From: CAWGCE01 sp964480915
GTDB lineage: Bacteria; Planctomycetota; Planctomycetia; Pirellulales; Pirellulaceae
Reading direction: 5' to 3'
DNA: 64,000 bases
Assembly (NCBI GenBank): GCA_964480915.1
Contig: CAYZRS010000007.1
Coordinates: forward strand, 1 to 64,000
The notes beneath the pieces were generated by a model. The model was not told the DNA's origin. It was given only the letters and a program-made list of their open reading frames with translations, and did no database searches. The translations under genes and the position numbers were made by a program. Shown piece after piece: positions 53,388 through 62,711 of the stretch (positions are counted from its first letter, which is position 1; the number at the start of each line of letters is the position of its first letter).

Positions 53388-54629
53388 ATGAAAGCGGCCG
53401 TCATCGCCATCGGCGACGAAATCACCAGCGGACAGCGACTGGATACCAATAGTGCCTGGTTAAGCGAACGGCTGGGCGAATTGGGGATTCCGGTGGTCGT
53501 CCATTTGACGGCTGCTGACGAATTACAGCCATGCACCGACGTGTTTCGCTTTGCCGCAGAGCAGGCCGACGTCGTGCTGGCCACGGGCGGGCTCGGCCCG
53601 ACGGCCGACGACCTGACCCGCGACGCCATCGCCGCCGCAGCCAATCGTGAACTGGTTTTGGATGAAGAGGTGCTGGCCGGCATCCGTCAGATGTTTGCAT
53701 CTCGCGGTCGCCCCATGGCAGATCGCAATCAACTGCAAGCGATGTTTCCAGTCGGCAGCGTCGTGATTCCCAATCCGCACGGCACGGCACCGGGCGTTGA
53801 TCTCTCTGCCACAATGGGCGAGCGGGCCGTTCGTTGGATCGCATTGCCGGGCGTTCCTGTCGAGATGCGGGAGATGTGGGAGCAGACCGTGGCGCCGTCG
53901 CTGGTCGCCTATGCGGGCAGCGGTCGAGCAATCTTGCATCAGCGGATCAAGTGTTTTGGTCTGGGGGAAAGCTCTTGCGAGCAGCGAATTCCGGAATTGA
54001 TTCAACGGGGCCGCAACCCGCGCGTCGGTATCACGGTGCATCGGGCGACGATAACGTTGCGAATTACGGCGATTGGAGCAAATCGCGATGACTGCCGCGC
54101 CGCCATGCAGCCAACGATCGATGACATTCATGCCAAACTGGGTGATGTCGTCTTTGGAACGGAGGATGAAGAACTGCAAGACGTTGTCGTTCGGGAATTG
54201 GCAGCGCGGGGCGAATCGTTGGCCGTCTGCGAAACGGACACGCAAGGCGTACTGGCTCACTGGCTCTGCGGCGCCGATCAAGCTGCCAATGCGGACGCGT
54301 TCCGCGGCGCGGTCGTTTGTGATTCGATCAGCGCCGCGCGGCCACTGACCGGTTCCGACGTGGACGACGTGACGTCCGCCGCCGGCACGTTGGCCATGGC
54401 ACGCGCACTGCGAGTGCGACTCAATACCGATTACGCCCTGGCAGTCGGCAAGTTTCCTGCCAGCGATCTCGAGTCGTTCCACATTGCCTTGGCAACGTCA
54501 AGTCCTGGTGATGACGTGGTCGTCGAACGGGGGCTGGCAGGGCATCCCGATATTCGAGTCGAGCGCAGTGTGAAGCAGGCGCTCGACCTCATTCGACGGC
54601 GACTCCTGGGCCTCGATCTGAACGGTTAG
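53388..54629 (+). CDS. cinA: CinA-family protein with divergent C-terminal domain
   Basis: A 413-residue protein. Residues 1-170 are the COG1058 molybdopterin-binding-like domain, acting as an ADP-ribose/NMN pyrophosphatase in characterised CinA, with A-I-G-D-E-I-T-S-G and A-T-G-G-L-G-P-T-A-D-D. A linker (about 170-260) has the G-L-G-E-S segment. The C-terminal domain, from about residue 260, normally carries the NMN deamidase motif A-E-S-C-T-G-G; here it reads C-E-T-D-T-Q-G, so the catalytic serine is replaced and the domain is probably inactive or changed. Length is normal. Confidence 0.88.
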   Translation: MKAAVIAIGDEITSGQRLDTNSAWLSERLGELGIPVVVHLTAADELQPCTDVFRFAAEQADVVLATGGLGPTADDLTRDAIAAAANRELVLDEEVLAGIRQMFASRGRPMADRNQLQAMFPVGSVVIPNPHGTAPGVDLSATMGERAVRWIALPGVPVEMREMWEQTVAPSLVAYAGSGRAILHQRIKCFGLGESSCEQRIPELIQRGRNPRVGITVHRATITLRITAIGANRDDCRAAMQPTIDDIHAKLGDVVFGTEDEELQDVVVRELAARGESLAVCETDTQGVLAHWLCGADQAANADAFRGAVVCDSISAARPLTGSDVDDVTSAAGTLAMARALRVRLNTDYALAVGKFPASDLESFHIALATSSPGDDVVVERGLAGHPDIRVERSVKQALDLIRRRLLGLDLNG

Positions 54630-54729
54630 TCACCACACCAAAACGAGGGTGGTACAATCGGTACAACCCGTCGTGGGGCCCGATTTTCTTGCGGCAATCG
54701 GCAGCCGCCATTAGTCTGAAAGGAGCGGC

Positions 54730-56637
54730 GTGTGGGCCGTCCCACCCTCTTCTCTTCCCGTTTTGCGTGCACTCCTTATGCCCTTCTTCCGATCATTGCC
54801 ATCAATGAATTCAAGACGCCAGCGGGCGCTGCGCTGCGAGGTTCTCGAAAAACGAGAATTGTTAACCGTCAATGCGTCGCCATTCGAGCAAGCGCTGTTG
54901 GAAGACATCAATCGGTTCCGGCAAGACCCGGCCGGCGAGCTGGAAGTGATCTTCTCGAGCATCGATCCGGAGCTCGTCGCTCGTGATTCGGACGTTCAGA
55001 TTGCGATCGACTTTTTCGATGTCAATCGTGAAGTCTTGCTGAATCAGTGGGCGCAATTAGAACCGGCTCCTCCTTTGGCCTGGAACGAACAGTTGACCGA
55101 AGCGGCGGCCGCTCACAGTCAATTGATGATCGATCTGGACATGCAAGAGCACGTGCTTCCAGGCGAGCTGTCGATTGGTGATCGAATTACAGCCACCGGA
55201 TACGATTTCCAAACGGCCAGCGAGAACATTTTTGCCTACGCCGAATCCCACCTGCACACGCACGCTGGGTTTATTGTCGATTGGGGTACCAGCAGCACCG
55301 GCATTCAACAACCACCAGGGCATCGAAATAACATTCTCGATACACGCGTCACCGAAGTGGGGATTTCGGTATTGGCCGAAAACAGCGCTCGGACCGGTGT
55401 CGGCCCCTTCGTCGTGACACAGGATTTCGGTGAGCCGCAGCGCGCGGGAAACCCGTTCCTGCTGGGTGTGGCGTGGAGCGATGCCGATGGAAATGAGATT
55501 TACGATCCGGGCGAAGGGCTGGCTGGCGTGACGCTCACCATTCGCGGCAATGGGCGTACCTTCCAAACGACGACGCTGGACGCTGGCGGGTATCAAATTC
55601 GACTGGAACCGGGCACGTACTCGGTCGAGGCGTCTGGCGGTCAGTTGGCGGTTCCCATGGAACTGTCCGAGATTATCGTCGGTGGGACGAATGTCAAAGC
55701 CGATATCGAAGGCGTCGCTGCGATCCCCCCTTCCGCGACGAATGACTCGGCGTCATCGCTGGCCGCTCAGCCCGTAACGATCTCGGTACTTGCAAATGAC
55801 GTGGCTCCGACGGGCACGCTCGATCCGTCGACCTTAGCCATTGTCGGTCAGGCGAATTTTGGTGAGGCAAGTGTCGATGCCAACAACGGCACGATTACCT
55901 ACACGCCCAACGCCGGCTTCTCGGGCGCCGATAACTTTCGCTATACCGTGCGGGACTCGCAAGGCAATGTCTCCAATGAAGCGACCGTGACCATCAATGT
56001 CTCTTCCGCAGGCTGGGAGCCGGTTGCCGACTTTGCCGTCGGCTATTCGGGCGAGTCGGTAGCGATCACGCCGCTGGTCAACGATACGGCAGCAGCCGGC
56101 ACGCCGACGATTGTGATCACGGTTGCACCGTCACACGGTACGGCCACGGTGCGAGGCAGTTCGATCACCTACACCAGCGACCCTGATTTCGTTGGCCAAG
56201 ACACGTTGCAGTATGGATTCGCCAACGGCACGGCCACCCCAACCGACGTGGCGCCGGTGACGCTGACAGTCGCCGACCGGGCGCGCGCTTGGCAGAACCC
56301 GATTTGGAATGTCGACGTCGATGCGGATGGCCAGATTTCTCCGCTCGACGCGATCCTCGTCATCAACCAGATTGGCGAGAATGTGGCGCAAGATCTGAAT
56401 GGGGACGTGCCGCCCCCGTGGACCGATGTCGATGGCGATAATGCGATCAGCCCGATCGACGCCATCCTGGTCATCAACGCGCTCGAGAATGCGGCTCCGA
56501 GCGCATCGAGTGGCACCGTCGTGGCTCCATTGAGCACCGCCGCTGCCGTGCGGGACGAAGCGTTTGCCGAAGAGGAAGAGGACGACAATTCGATCACGGC
56601 GGCCTGGTTCGACAAGCTCGTCGTGCCGACCCGTTAG
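54730..56637 (+). CDS. Exported CAP/SCP-domain protein with cadherin-like and dockerin-type EF-hand regions
   Basis: A 635-residue protein; a GTG at 54730 has AAGGAG just upstream, while an ATG at 54778 is the alternative. The N-terminus holds the LExR-xLL-type motif V-L-E-K-R-E-L-L-T-V (about 38-47). A CAP/SCP domain spans about 50-240 (N-R-F-R-Q-D-P, P-L-A-W-N-E-Q-L, S-E-N-I-F-A, H-R-N-N-I-L). A Cna-B/SdrD-like segment (about 245-330) is followed by a cadherin-like repeat (about 335-425) with T-N-D-S-A and Y-T-P-N-A-G-F-S-G. Residues 520-590 have two dockerin-type EF-hands (D-V-D-A-D-G-Q-I-S, D-V-D-G-D-N-A-I-S, each followed by P-x-D-A-I-L-V-I-N). It is secreted and probably cell-surface attached. 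Confidence 0.87.
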   Translation: MWAVPPSSLPVLRALLMPFFRSLPSMNSRRQRALRCEVLEKRELLTVNASPFEQALLEDINRFRQDPAGELEVIFSSIDPELVARDSDVQIAIDFFDVNREVLLNQWAQLEPAPPLAWNEQLTEAAAAHSQLMIDLDMQEHVLPGELSIGDRITATGYDFQTASENIFAYAESHLHTHAGFIVDWGTSSTGIQQPPGHRNNILDTRVTEVGISVLAENSARTGVGPFVVTQDFGEPQRAGNPFLLGVAWSDADGNEIYDPGEGLAGVTLTIRGNGRTFQTTTLDAGGYQIRLEPGTYSVEASGGQLAVPMELSEIIVGGTNVKADIEGVAAIPPSATNDSASSLAAQPVTISVLANDVAPTGTLDPSTLAIVGQANFGEASVDANNGTITYTPNAGFSGADNFRYTVRDSQGNVSNEATVTINVSSAGWEPVADFAVGYSGESVAITPLVNDTAAAGTPTIVITVAPSHGTATVRGSSITYTSDPDFVGQDTLQYGFANGTATPTDVAPVTLTVADRARAWQNPIWNVDVDADGQISPLDAILVINQIGENVAQDLNGDVPPPWTDVDGDNAISPIDAILVINALENAAPSASSGTVVAPLSTAAAVRDEAFAEEEEDDNSITAAWFDKLVVPTR

Positions 56638-56797
56638 CAGCAGTTTGCGGTCAGAAGCCCCGTGGTGGTGCGAGATCGACGAGCAACTGCAGCCTGTGTG
56701 GCCGTTTGACCACCCTTCTCTCAGCCCGATATAATCCCGAACTCGGGTCAGCCGCCGATCGGCGGCTTCGCGTCCGACCTTCGAAAGGGATTTCCGC

Positions 56798-58735
56798 TTG
56801 TCCGCTGATCATGACGTCAAAGAACGAGTTCGCTCGGCCATCGATATCGTCGATTTGATTGGCAGCTATATGCAGCTCACGCGGAAAGGGCGTGATTATG
56901 TGGGGCTCTGTCCCTGGCATGATGACAGCCGACCTTCGCTGCAGGTGAATCAAGTGCGTCAAAGCTGGCGCTGCTGGGTCTGCAATATTGGTGGCGACGT
57001 CTTCAATTTCGTGATGCAGCGAGAAGATGTGCAGTTCGGCGAAGCGATCCGCATCCTGGCCGATCGCGCCGGCATCGCCATCGATCATCGCCAGAAAAAG
57101 GCGACTCCTGGCAGCGCCGATGACAAGCAGACGCTCTACAAAGCCGTCAGTTGGGCCGAGCGTTTGTATCACGAGTGCCTGTTGTCGGCGCCGGAAGCGG
57201 AGCGTGCAAGGGCCTATTTGGCCGACCGTGGCATTACGCAGGAGAGTATTCGCAGGTATCACCTGGGATTTGCGCCGGGCGGTTGGCAATGGCTGATCGA
57301 CCGAGCACCGTCCGAGGGCTTTTCACCGCAAGTCTTGATGGCGGCCGGGCTGGCCGGTTTCAGCCAAAACAGTAAGCGCAATTTCGACTTCTTTCGCGAG
57401 CGGGTCCTGTTCCCGATCCGCGACACGCAATCACGCGCGGTCGGATTTGGTGGCCGCATCCTCCCGGACAACAAGGAAGACCCGGCTAAGTACATTAACT
57501 CGTCCGACAATCGTCTGTTTGCCAAAAGTCAGCTGCTATACGGCATGGACATTGTTCGCGACGTCGTCGCCAAGTCACGCGAGCTGGTGGTGGTCGAGGG
57601 TTACACCGACGCGATCATGGCCTGGCAACACGGGATCGATAACATCGTCGCCGTGCTGGGGACGGCGTTAGGGGAGCGGCATGTCCAGGTCATCAAACGC
57701 TTTGCCGACCGAGTGACGTTGGTACTTGATGGCGATCAAGCGGGCCAACGTCGATCGAACGAGATCCTGCAGCTGTTTGTCGCCAGTCCGGTCGATCTAC
57801 GGATCGTGACACTACCCGAGGGCCAGGACCCCTGCGATTTCCTACAGACCCAAGGTGCCGATGCGTTTCGGGATCAGCTGGAAGCGGCCGTCGATGCGCT
57901 CTATCACAAATTGCAGATCGCCACCCGGGGCGTCGACCTCACGAAAGATATTCATCGCGCCAACGAAGCGCTGGAAGACGTGCTAGGAACGCTAGCGAGG
58001 ATCGCTCCGCCAACCGGCGATGGTGCTTCGGCGCAGCTGCTGCGATACCGTCAAATGCTGGCTCATGTGGCGCGCGTGTTTCGCATTTCCGAAGGGGAAA
58101 TTCGCGAGCGAGTGCACGCGATTCGGCAGCGCGCTCAGGGCGGCGAGTCTGCCGAAAACGCTGCCATACCAGCGCGAATGACACTTGCCGAGATCGATTC
58201 ATGGGATCGCGAGTTGCTGCAACTGCTACTAGCCAATCCGCAGTTTGTAGAACAGGCGCTGGCGGAAATTCATGAGTCGCAGCTCCACAGTAACTTCACG
58301 CGAAAGATGTTTGGTTTGTGGCGACGGATGCTATCAGAGGGAATGGAACCGACGTTTCAAAATGTCATGTTGGAGATTCAAGACCAAGCGGCTAAAACTT
58401 TGATCGTCGAGCTTGATGAAGCGGCTTTGCACGGTCATGAACCTGCGAAACACGTGACAGAAAGCGAAGCACAGCAGCCGGACGCACAGCGTCAAGAAGT
58501 CCCGTTTTCAGATGACCCTGAAGACAATGAACACAAACCGGACTTCCATACGGACCCTGCCGAGTGCTTCGCAGCAATACTGGCCGCTTACGAGGGTCGG
58601 CTCGCCAAAGAGAAGACGCGTTCCACAATCCGTCGGATTGAAGACGGAGAGTTGAGCGAAGAACAGCAAATGCAGGAACTCGCAAAACTGCTTGCTGAAC
58701 GCCGGGAAGGTATGACACCGCCCAAGGATGGGTAG
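56798..58735 (+). CDS. dnaG: DNA primase
   Basis: A 645-residue primase that makes RNA primers at the replication fork. The start is a TTG at 56798 with AAGGGA upstream; the next ATG would remove part of the domain before the zinc finger. The N-terminal CHC2 zinc finger has C-P-W-H and C-W-V-C at about residues 39-65. The RNA-polymerase domain follows with F-G-G-R and the TOPRIM motifs V-V-E-G-Y-T-D and L-D-G-D-Q-A-G. The C-terminal 170 residues should bind DnaB helicase and are less conserved. rpoD lies 98 bases downstream, as in the macromolecular-synthesis operon, although rpsU is absent upstream. Confidence 0.97.
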   Translation: MSADHDVKERVRSAIDIVDLIGSYMQLTRKGRDYVGLCPWHDDSRPSLQVNQVRQSWRCWVCNIGGDVFNFVMQREDVQFGEAIRILADRAGIAIDHRQKKATPGSADDKQTLYKAVSWAERLYHECLLSAPEAERARAYLADRGITQESIRRYHLGFAPGGWQWLIDRAPSEGFSPQVLMAAGLAGFSQNSKRNFDFFRERVLFPIRDTQSRAVGFGGRILPDNKEDPAKYINSSDNRLFAKSQLLYGMDIVRDVVAKSRELVVVEGYTDAIMAWQHGIDNIVAVLGTALGERHVQVIKRFADRVTLVLDGDQAGQRRSNEILQLFVASPVDLRIVTLPEGQDPCDFLQTQGADAFRDQLEAAVDALYHKLQIATRGVDLTKDIHRANEALEDVLGTLARIAPPTGDGASAQLLRYRQMLAHVARVFRISEGEIRERVHAIRQRAQGGESAENAAIPARMTLAEIDSWDRELLQLLLANPQFVEQALAEIHESQLHSNFTRKMFGLWRRMLSEGMEPTFQNVMLEIQDQAAKTLIVELDEAALHGHEPAKHVTESEAQQPDAQRQEVPFSDDPEDNEHKPDFHTDPAECFAAILAAYEGRLAKEKTRSTIRRIEDGELSEEQQMQELAKLLAERREGMTPPKDG

Positions 58736-58833
58736 GAGCCTTGCCGAACCGCCAGTTTGTGCCCGCACGACAGGGGAGGCCACAAACAGCGGATCGATGT
58801 CCTAACAGCGCACGAAGCGCAAGGGGATTCATC

Positions 58834-60474
58834 ATGCTAAATTGCGATCAAGATCTACAATCGCTCATCACCAAAGGTAAGTCGCAAGGCTTTCTGACCT
58901 ACGACGAAGTTAACAATTATCTTCCTGATGAAGATGTCAGTCCAGAGAAACTGGATGAATTGCTATTGGCCCTTGAGCAACGCGGAATTGACCTGCTCGA
59001 CGAAGCGCCCAAAAACGAATTTGTCGCGGATAAGCCGGCCAAGCCCGCACCGAGCGAACCGACGAGCCTGCTGCCGCTCGAAGAACTGACAAAGATCAAC
59101 AGCGATCCGATTCGCATGTACCTTTCTCAGATGTCGGGCATCCCGCTACTAACACGGGAAGAAGAAATTTCGCTCGCGAAGAAAATCGAAGTCAGTCGAA
59201 AGCGATTTCGTAGAGCACTGCTGACCTGTGAATTGGCGATGCGATCGACCGTCGATACGCTGAAAAAAGTCCATCGGGGCGAGTTGCCGTTCGATCGAAC
59301 GATCAAGGTATCGCTCACCGAGCGATTGACGAAGGAACAGGTCCAGGCACGTATGCCGCACAACTTGCCGCTCCTCGACCACTTGCTGGCTCAGAATCGC
59401 GACGATTTCAAACAACTGATCAGCAAATCGACACCGGCCAGCGTGCGTCGCAGCGTTCGGAAGCAATTCCTCCGCCGACGCACGAAGACACTGCAGCTTG
59501 TGGAAGAGCTGAGCCTGCGAACGCGACGTGTGCAACCGTTCATCCGCCAGTTGGAGACCTGCCTGCAGCGGATGGACGTCATTCGAGCTCGCTTGCGGAT
59601 CATCCGTCGCGACCCGCTGGCGAAGACGGAACGAGATCTGTTGCGTCGAGAGCTTTATGACTTGTTCATGCTGACGCATGAAAGTCCACGCAGCCTGCGC
59701 AATCGCCTGAAGATTGTGAAGCGTGAGCATGCGATGTACGAAGAAGTGAAGCGACAGTTGTCGAGCGGTAACTTGCGACTGGTCGTCTCGATCGCCAAAA
59801 AGTACCGAAATCGTGGGCTCAGTTTTCTCGACTTGATCCAGGAAGGCAATACGGGGCTGATGCGGGCCGTCGACAAGTACGAGTACCGTCGCGGCTTTAA
59901 GTTCTCGACGTATGCGACGTGGTGGATTCGCCAAGCGATTACTCGAGCCATTGCCGATCAGGCTCGTACGATTCGCATCCCCGTCCACATGATCGACGTT
60001 CTCACGAAATTGCGGAAAACGCAGAAGGCTCTGCTGCAAGAATTGAAGCGCGAGCCGACCATGGAAGAAATTTCCATTCGTTCCGAAATCCCGATTGAGG
60101 AAGTTCGGCGTGTGATGGACATCGGTCGCCATCCGGTCAGCCTCGATCGGCCGGTGGGTGAGAGCGAAGATTGTGCCTTCGGTGAATTCATCGAAGATCA
60201 GTCGAGCGATAGTCCGCTCAAGAACGCAAACAACGTCATTCTCCGGCAGGAGATTGATAACCTCTTGAAAACGCTCACCTACCGCGAACGTGAAATCATC
60301 CGGCTCCGATACGGACTGGGGGACGGATATACCTACACGCTGGAAGAGGTGGGACGCATTTTCAAAGTGACGAGAGAACGCGTGCGACAGATTGAGGCGA
60401 AGGCGGTCCGCAAGCTGCAGCACCCGGTTCGTAGTCAGCAATTGGCCGGGTTTTTGAAGCCGTTGGCTGCGTGA
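58834..60474 (+). CDS. rpoD: Primary sigma factor RpoD (sigma-70)
   Basis: A 546-residue principal sigma factor, starting at ATG 58834 with AAGGGGA upstream. Residues 1-60 form region 1.1 (L-T-Y-D-E-V-N-N-Y-L-P). Region 1.2 begins near 90 (D-P-I-R-M-Y-L-S-Q-M), with a non-conserved insertion up to about 310. Region 2 has L-I-Q-E-G-N-T-G-L-M and F-S-T-Y-A-T-W-W-I-R-Q-A, region 3 R-I-P-V-H-M, and region 4 Y-T-L-E-E-V-G-x-x-F-x-V-T-R-E-R-V-R-Q-I-E. The presence of region 1.1 and full-length domains marks it as the housekeeping factor. A strong terminator follows. Confidence 0.96.
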   Translation: MLNCDQDLQSLITKGKSQGFLTYDEVNNYLPDEDVSPEKLDELLLALEQRGIDLLDEAPKNEFVADKPAKPAPSEPTSLLPLEELTKINSDPIRMYLSQMSGIPLLTREEEISLAKKIEVSRKRFRRALLTCELAMRSTVDTLKKVHRGELPFDRTIKVSLTERLTKEQVQARMPHNLPLLDHLLAQNRDDFKQLISKSTPASVRRSVRKQFLRRRTKTLQLVEELSLRTRRVQPFIRQLETCLQRMDVIRARLRIIRRDPLAKTERDLLRRELYDLFMLTHESPRSLRNRLKIVKREHAMYEEVKRQLSSGNLRLVVSIAKKYRNRGLSFLDLIQEGNTGLMRAVDKYEYRRGFKFSTYATWWIRQAITRAIADQARTIRIPVHMIDVLTKLRKTQKALLQELKREPTMEEISIRSEIPIEEVRRVMDIGRHPVSLDRPVGESEDCAFGEFIEDQSSDSPLKNANNVILRQEIDNLLKTLTYREREIIRLRYGLGDGYTYTLEEVGRIFKVTRERVRQIEAKAVRKLQHPVRSQQLAGFLKPLAA

Positions 60475-60507
60475 GCCAGCGGGTGAAGCGTCACATGGCA
60501 CAAGAAG

Positions 60508-60540
60508 TGGGCCGCGATCAATAGATCGCGGCCCATTTTC
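60508..60540 (+). terminator. Terminator after rpoD
   Basis: A perfect stem of at least 11 bp (GGGCCGCGATC 60509-60519 and GATCGCGGCCC 60524-60534, 4-nt loop) followed by ATTTTC. It ends the dnaG-rpoD transcript. Confidence 0.85.
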
Positions 60541-60688
60541 ACGATTCAGCGGGGGAGCAGTGGAAGAAAACCGACGTAGAAGGTAAAAGGTAGTCTCATA
60601 ACTTCATATTTGCAGGCGTTCGGACGGCAAGGCGTGCCGCCACGAATGCCCTTGGCAACAAGATTTCATCTCGGAAGGATGGCAAGGC

Positions 60689-61396
60689 ATGGCAGTAGAG
60701 GCCTCAGCGCTTCGAGAGATTCATCGGCTCCATCGTCAGCGGACCGATCTCAAAGATCGTCTCGACCGAGGACCCAAAAAGGTCAAAGCTGGCGAAGGCA
60801 CCGTCGCCCGATTGGAGGCTCAACTGGCAGAAGCCAAAGAAGTGCTCCAGCGATGCCGCATGACTTTCGACGAAAAGAACCTTTCGCTACGCGAACGCGA
60901 ATCGCGCATTCTGGATATTCGAGCCAAGCTCAATAGCGCATCGAACAATAAGGAATACCAAGCATTCATGGAGCAAATCGCGGCGGACGAGCAGGCCAAT
61001 AGCGTGCTTTCCGACGAGATCATCGAATTGCTGGACAAAGTCAGCGAAGATGAAGGCTCTGTCAAAGAGGCGGAAGAGGGCGTTGCCAAGAGCAAAGCAG
61101 ACTTGAAGGCGATTCAAGAAAGTGTCGCTTCCGAGAAAGATAGTCTCGAAAGTGAGTTAACGCGTGTCGAAGCAGAATTGACGCAAGCCGAGACCGCTTT
61201 GCCCGCCGATGTGCGTGACCAGTATCATCGCATGGCCAAAGTGCACGGCGAAGATGCGCTGGCCCCACTCGATGATGAGGTTTGCGGAGGCTGTTTTCAG
61301 CGCTGTACCCCGCAAATGATCAACGAGTTGTCGCTTTCCAAGATCGTCTTCTGCAAAAACTGCGGCTGTATTCTTTACTTGCCGGAAACAGCCTAA
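60689..61396 (+). CDS. C4-type zinc-ribbon coiled-coil protein (COG1579 family)
   Basis: A 235-residue protein: residues 5-175 form a long charged coiled coil (heptads of Leu/Ile with Glu/Lys, e.g. RLEAQLAEAKEVLQR), containing the family motif N-N-K-E-Y-Q-A-F, and residues 195-232 are a C4 zinc ribbon with C-G-G-C and C-K-N-C pairs. Members in other bacteria (for instance CdsZ in chlamydiae) bind nucleic acid or act as scaffolds. The function here is not known. It has its own promoter region, lying after the rpoD terminator. Confidence 0.9.
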   Translation: MAVEASALREIHRLHRQRTDLKDRLDRGPKKVKAGEGTVARLEAQLAEAKEVLQRCRMTFDEKNLSLRERESRILDIRAKLNSASNNKEYQAFMEQIAADEQANSVLSDEIIELLDKVSEDEGSVKEAEEGVAKSKADLKAIQESVASEKDSLESELTRVEAELTQAETALPADVRDQYHRMAKVHGEDALAPLDDEVCGGCFQRCTPQMINELSLSKIVFCKNCGCILYLPETA

Positions 61397-61635
61397 GGAA
61401 TAAGATACGGCGAATCGTGGCATTGCCGGTTCTCAGCGGGAAGAACCCGAAAGTTAGCGGCCATCCGCGATGTTTGTCGCCTTTACTCGGGCCCACAAAT
61501 TATTCAAAATATGACCACACGAAACGGCCGCACTGAACCGTGCTGGCCGTTCGTTCGTTCGGTGTCGCACGGAAGTGTACCGGCGACACCTAGAGACGTG
61601 ACTGAAAGTTTCCTTTCCCCACCTGCGAGCCAACC

Positions 61636-62112
61636 ATGGACACAATTCCGATGACCCGAGCGGGCTACAACAAGATCAAAGCCCAGATCGAAGAAATGGA
61701 AAACGAACAGATGCCCGTGATCCTCGAGCGACTTGCCGCTGCTCGAGCCGAGGGGGATCTGAAGGAAAATGCCGAGTACCACGGTGCTCGCGAGTCGCAA
61801 GGAATGCTGCAAGCCAAGATCAATCAGTTGAAGGCCAAGCTGAGTATGGCCAACATCATGGACACATCCAACGTCCCAAGAGATCAGGTCGGCTTCGGTG
61901 CGACCGTCGTTGTCAAAGATATTGACATCGACGAAGAAGAGGTACTGACACTCGTTGGCGCCGGCGAAGAAGACTACGACACCGGCAAATACCTGATCAC
62001 CAGCCCGATCGGTCAGGGCCTGCTAGGGGCGAAAGTCGGTGACAAAGTGGAAATTCCCGTGCCTAAGGGGACGATCAATTTCGAAGTGCTGGAAATTCGC
62101 TACGAAGACTGA
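61636..62112 (+). CDS. greA: Transcription elongation factor GreA
   Basis: A 158-residue factor that rescues backtracked RNA polymerase by stimulating transcript cleavage. The N-terminal coiled coil has the acidic tip in G-D-L-K-E-N-A-E-Y-H-G-A-R-E, which enters the secondary channel, and the C-terminal FKBP-like globular domain includes S-P-I-G-Q-G-L-L-G-A-K-V-G-D. Length is typical of GreA. Confidence 0.96.
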   Translation: MDTIPMTRAGYNKIKAQIEEMENEQMPVILERLAAARAEGDLKENAEYHGARESQGMLQAKINQLKAKLSMANIMDTSNVPRDQVGFGATVVVKDIDIDEEEVLTLVGAGEEDYDTGKYLITSPIGQGLLGAKVGDKVEIPVPKGTINFEVLEIRYED

Positions 62113-62317
62113 CCGCGGACTGCCGGAACCCAGGCCCCCTGCCAAGGCCTGACATCGCACCTGCAAGGCGATACGACGAGACGCCACGACCAGGGCGCCA
62201 CGTTGCGGGCGGTCAGCCGGGTTTGAACGCGTTTTACGGAAACTGCTTCGCACGCATGACACCGAGCCGTTCGACCTCCGGCGGGGCGAACGGCTCTCCT
62301 CATGATCGAGCGGGCGA

Positions 62318-62596
62318 CTAGGCATCTTCCTCGGTGATCGAGTCTTTGATGCGAGTGAAGCTTTCCATCAATTCACCGGCGACGATCTTCAACGAAGCGA
62401 AGACATTGGAGGCCGATTCCTCGACAGCCTCTTTGACCGGTTCGTATTCGTCCGCCAGCTTGGATAGCTTCTCTTGAGCTTTCTCCCATTCATCCTTCGC
62501 GTCTTCCTTGCCGAGATGAATCTTCAGCGCCAGTTCATCCCGCTGTTGTTTGAGCGTTGTAATGAGTTCGCCAACCATATCGCGTTCTTCAGACAT
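62318..62596 (-). CDS. Small coiled-coil protein of unknown function, 92 residues
   Basis: The ATG at 62596 follows AAGGAAA at good spacing; the open frame upstream is unsupported. The protein is acidic and wholly helical, with heptads through residues 5-60 (LITTLKQQRDELALKIHLG and beyond) and a more hydrophobic helix near 65-82. Similar small alpha-helical proteins annotated as hypothetical are common in bacteria. It lies between greA (convergent) and the FMN enzyme gene, which precedes it on the same strand by 115 bases. No function can be given. Confidence 0.75.
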   Translation of the reverse strand: MSEERDMVGELITTLKQQRDELALKIHLGKEDAKDEWEKAQEKLSKLADEYEPVKEAVEESASNVFASLKIVAGELMESFTRIKDSITEEDA

Positions 62597-62711
62597 GCCA
62601 TTTCCTTTTCGTAGTTTGAGAGTCAGCGTCGTTTGAGAGTCCGTCTTCCGGTCACTGTGACGTAGCAGACTCGCCAGTATTTTATCCATTGTTCGTTGCT
62701 AGGAACAGGAT

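Noticed and set aside
59149..60501. 450-residue minus-strand frame opposite rpoD
   Set aside because: It mirrors a highly conserved gene, and the translation lacks any known motif. It begins beyond the rpoD stop without a ribosome-binding site.
61428..61447. Short inverted repeat GGTTCT / AGAACC after the C4 zinc-ribbon gene
   Set aside because: Six base pairs, 8-nt loop and no T-run; too weak to call a terminator.
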